Of a stretch of DNA of 14,812 bases, positions 13,147-14,812 are shown in pieces. The notes beneath the pieces are model-generated. The model made no database searches and had not been told where the DNA came from. It saw nothing but the letters and a program-made list of their open reading frames with translations. The position numbers and the translations under genes were made by a program. Source of the DNA: an uncultured Brevundimonas sp. (GTDB lineage Bacteria > Pseudomonadota > Alphaproteobacteria > Caulobacterales > Caulobacteraceae). The DNA is taken from the NCBI RefSeq assembly GCF_943913055.1, contig NZ_CALTWS010000047.1, positions 1 through 14,812 on the forward strand, read 5' to 3'. Every line of letters begins with the position of its first letter. The stretch's first letter is position 1.

Positions 13147-14177
13147 TGGATCTGCCGCTGATCTGGGCCGGGGTGATCGCCACCGCCGTGCTGCTGTACG
13201 TCATGCTGGACGGGTTCGATCTGGGGGTCGGCATCCTGTTCCCCTTCGCCCGGTCGCCAGGCGAGCGGGACGTAATGATGAACACCATCGCGCCCGTCTG
13301 GGACGGCAATGAGACCTGGCTGGTTCTGGGGGGCGGGGGGCTGCTGGCGGCGTTTCCGCTGGCCTATTCCATTCTGATGCCGGCGCTGTATCTGCCGGTG
13401 CTGCTGATGCTGGCGGGCCTGATCCTGCGCGGCGTGGCCTTCGAGTTCCGGTTCCGGGCCAGAAAGCGCGGTCGCAAATTCTGGACCCAGATGTTTGCGG
13501 GAGGATCGATCCTGACGGCGGCGGCGCAAGGGCTGATCCTGGGCGGCTTCATCCAGGGCGTCACCGTGGAGAACGAACAGTTCGCCGGCGGGCCGTTCGA
13601 CTGGTTCACCCCTTACACGCTGCTGGTCTCGACCGGGATCGTGGCCGGTTATGCCCTGCTGGGCGCGACTTGGCTGATGCTGAAGACCAAGGACAATCTG
13701 CATGGCGACGCCAAGCGCTGGACGCTGATCAGCGCGGCCTGCACGGCCGGTCTGCTGGCGGCGGTCAGTCTGGCCACCCTGTTTGTGCATCCGCGCATCG
13801 CCCTGCGCTGGGGCTTTGATCTGACGCAAGGCTTCGGCGTGGACTGGAGCGTTCTGGGCCCGCTGCTGCCGGTGCCTTTGCTGGGTCTGGCGGGTCTGAT
13901 CCTGCTGGTGGGATCGGCGCGCCGGTCCTCGCATGTGCGGCCCTTCATCGGGACGATCCTGGTCTTCCTGTCCGGCTATATGGGGCTGGCGGCCAGCTTC
14001 ATGCCCTATATCGTGCCTTACGCCGTGGACTTCCGGCAGGCCGCCGGTCCGGACAATGCGCTGGGTCTGATGTTGGTCGGCACGCTGACGATCGTGCCCG
14101 CCATCCTGGCCTATACGGCCTGGGTCTACTGGGTCTTCCGCGGCAAGATCGACGAGGATGCCGGCTATCATCATTGA
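13146..14177 (+). CDS. cydB: Cytochrome bd-type quinol oxidase subunit II
   Basis: CydB/CioB (343 residues) is the haem-poor partner of CydA and forms the second half of the oxidase. It starts MDLPLIWAGVIATAVLLYVMLDGFDLGVGILFPF, the family signature, and has WDGNETW (52-58), where Asp53 corresponds to the conserved Asp58 of E. coli. LPVLLMLAGLILRGVAFEFRF is the next conserved segment. About eight or nine hydrophobic helices are visible. The ATG overlaps the TGA of cydA by one base, and GAGG at the end of cydA provides a ribosome site, so the subunits are co-translated. A small DUF2474-like gene overlaps its 3' end by 20 bases. No cydDC assembly genes are in the window. cioB would be an equally good symbol. 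Confidence 0.96.
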   Translation: MDLPLIWAGVIATAVLLYVMLDGFDLGVGILFPFARSPGERDVMMNTIAPVWDGNETWLVLGGGGLLAAFPLAYSILMPALYLPVLLMLAGLILRGVAFEFRFRARKRGRKFWTQMFAGGSILTAAAQGLILGGFIQGVTVENEQFAGGPFDWFTPYTLLVSTGIVAGYALLGATWLMLKTKDNLHGDAKRWTLISAACTAGLLAAVSLATLFVHPRIALRWGFDLTQGFGVDWSVLGPLLPVPLLGLAGLILLVGSARRSSHVRPFIGTILVFLSGYMGLAASFMPYIVPYAVDFRQAAGPDNALGLMLVGTLTIVPAILAYTAWVYWVFRGKIDEDAGYHH

Positions 14178-14319
14178 TCCCGTACCCCCGCCGGAACCGA
14201 ATGAGCCGCCCGGACCCCTGTGGAAGCGGCTGGCCTGGTTCGTCGGCCTGTCGGTCGTGGCCGCAGGTGTCACGGCCGTGGTCGCCTATGCGCTGAGGGC
14301 CTTGCCGTTCATGGGCTGA
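14158..14319 (+). CDS. DUF2474-like small single-helix protein of the cyd operon
   Basis: This 53-residue protein begins MPAIIIDPVPPPEPNEPPGP, a Pro-rich cytoplasmic-looking tail, followed by LWKRLAWFVGLSVVAAGVTAVVAYALRALPFMG, one membrane helix (about 27-46) with the W-(K/R)-RL-W-F start and VAYALR end of the DUF2474 family. As I recall, DUF2474 genes are often next to cydAB/cioAB. Small one-helix subunits (CydX/CbdX type) stabilise E. coli bd oxidases; DUF2474 proteins may do the same for CioAB, but that is inference. The start overlaps the end of cydB by 20 bases; the conserved part begins near residue 20, so the exact start is uncertain. The ribosome site is only the purine stretch GACGAGG touching the ATG. 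Confidence 0.75.
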   Translation: MPAIIIDPVPPPEPNEPPGPLWKRLAWFVGLSVVAAGVTAVVAYALRALPFMG

Positions 14320-14336
14320 CGGGCGACATAGGCAGG

Positions 14337-14812
14337 ATGAAAAGTATCGCTTTCGCCGCCGTCATCCTCGCCGCCCTTCCGGCCCTGGCCCATGCCCAGA
14401 CCGCGACGCAGACACCGGCACCCGCCACGGCACGACCCGCGGGGTCGTCGGATATCACGGGCAGCCTGAACGGTGCCCCGGCTCAAGCCCAGCCCTCGAC
14501 CACGGTCCGTCCCGGCGCGCTCGGCTCGGCACCCAGTCGCCCGCCTGCCGCGTCGACATCGACCGTGACCGCTGCCCCAAGGGCCGAGGGGGCACCGCCT
14601 CCACCGCCAATCGTGACACCGGCTCCCGCCGCGACGCCTTCATCGGCAGCCGTACCGCCAGCGGCATCTGCGACGGCAGAGGCGAGCGCGCCTGCTCCGG
14701 CTCCGGCCGCGACGATTCTGGATGCGGCGGCCATCGCCGCTCTGCCGTTCACCATCGAGCTGCCGCCCGGTTTCCGGATCGAGACGGGACGGCCCGGCCC
14801 GAACTTCAAGAT
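14337..14812 (+). CDS. Secreted Pro/Ala/Thr-rich protein, 3' truncated by window edge
   Basis: The first 158 residues are visible. They begin with a clear signal peptide, MKSIAFAAVILAALPALAHA, with probable cleavage after AHA (before QTATQT). A low-complexity linker of over 110 residues rich in Pro, Ala, Thr and Ser follows (for example PPPPPIVTPAPAATPSSAAV), then the start of what may be a folded domain, LPFTIELPPGFRIETGRPGPN, near the edge. The LPPGFRIE start recalls the N-terminus of PQQ-type sugar/sorbosone dehydrogenases, but the remaining residues do not confirm this, so no function is claimed. The ATG is 17 bases after the DUF2474-like stop; AGG lies just before it. It could be the fourth gene of the cyd operon or an independent exported protein. 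Confidence 0.65.
   Translation, partial: MKSIAFAAVILAALPALAHAQTATQTPAPATARPAGSSDITGSLNGAPAQAQPSTTVRPGALGSAPSRPPAASTSTVTAAPRAEGAPPPPPIVTPAPAATPSSAAVPPAASATAEASAPAPAPAATILDAAAIAALPFTIELPPGFRIETGRPGPNFK

Noticed and set aside
13068..14273. Long minus-strand frame opposite cydB
   Set aside because: Same reason: Gln/Arg/His-rich antisense shadow of a clearly recognised membrane subunit gene.

Overview
The window is high-GC DNA whose gene content and codon use fit a Caulobacterales-type alphaproteobacterium; Brevundimonas or a close relative is the best guess, made from general resemblance and not from a search. It is mostly ordinary chromosomal DNA with short intergenic gaps (none over 300 bases) and several overlapping stop/start pairs. 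No rRNA, tRNA, CRISPR array, insertion sequence or prophage gene was seen.

Left part (1-2720): the 3' two thirds of recN; then a noticeably lower-GC patch with a small membrane-anchored hypothetical gene on the minus strand, flanked by two degenerate copies of a hairpin-forming intergenic repeat; then a two-gene unit in which a 46-residue basic protein overlaps the start of an ExoX-like 3'-5' exonuclease. A possible general-stress (EcfG/SigT-type) promoter lies just upstream of the small gene.

Middle (2736-6021): an AraC-family regulator diverges from a short-chain dehydrogenase/reductase (SDR), which overlaps an MFS transporter. This looks like one locally regulated small-molecule modification and efflux cassette. 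The SDR has a glycine-rich loop one residue shorter than usual.

Middle right (6024-9850): a minus-strand series reads bfd, bfr, a TspO-like membrane protein, efp, suhB. The bfd/bfr pair handles stored iron. AT-richer gaps in front of both genes carry sequences resembling alphaproteobacterial Fur boxes, and one overlaps the likely bfd -10 element. thiE diverges from bfd.

Right part (9919-14812): an orphan MASE1 membrane histidine kinase, then a cyanide-insensitive-type cytochrome bd oxidase operon (cydA, cydB, and a 53-residue DUF2474-like single-helix protein overlapping the end of cydB). Last comes the start of a secreted Pro/Ala/Thr-rich protein cut by the window edge.

No clearly new multi-gene system is visible. 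The best leads are the tiny third gene of the bd oxidase operon, the overlapping basic mini-protein with ExoX, the paired Fur-like operators in the iron-storage region, the TspO-like gene beside bacterioferritin, and the atypical SDR loop.
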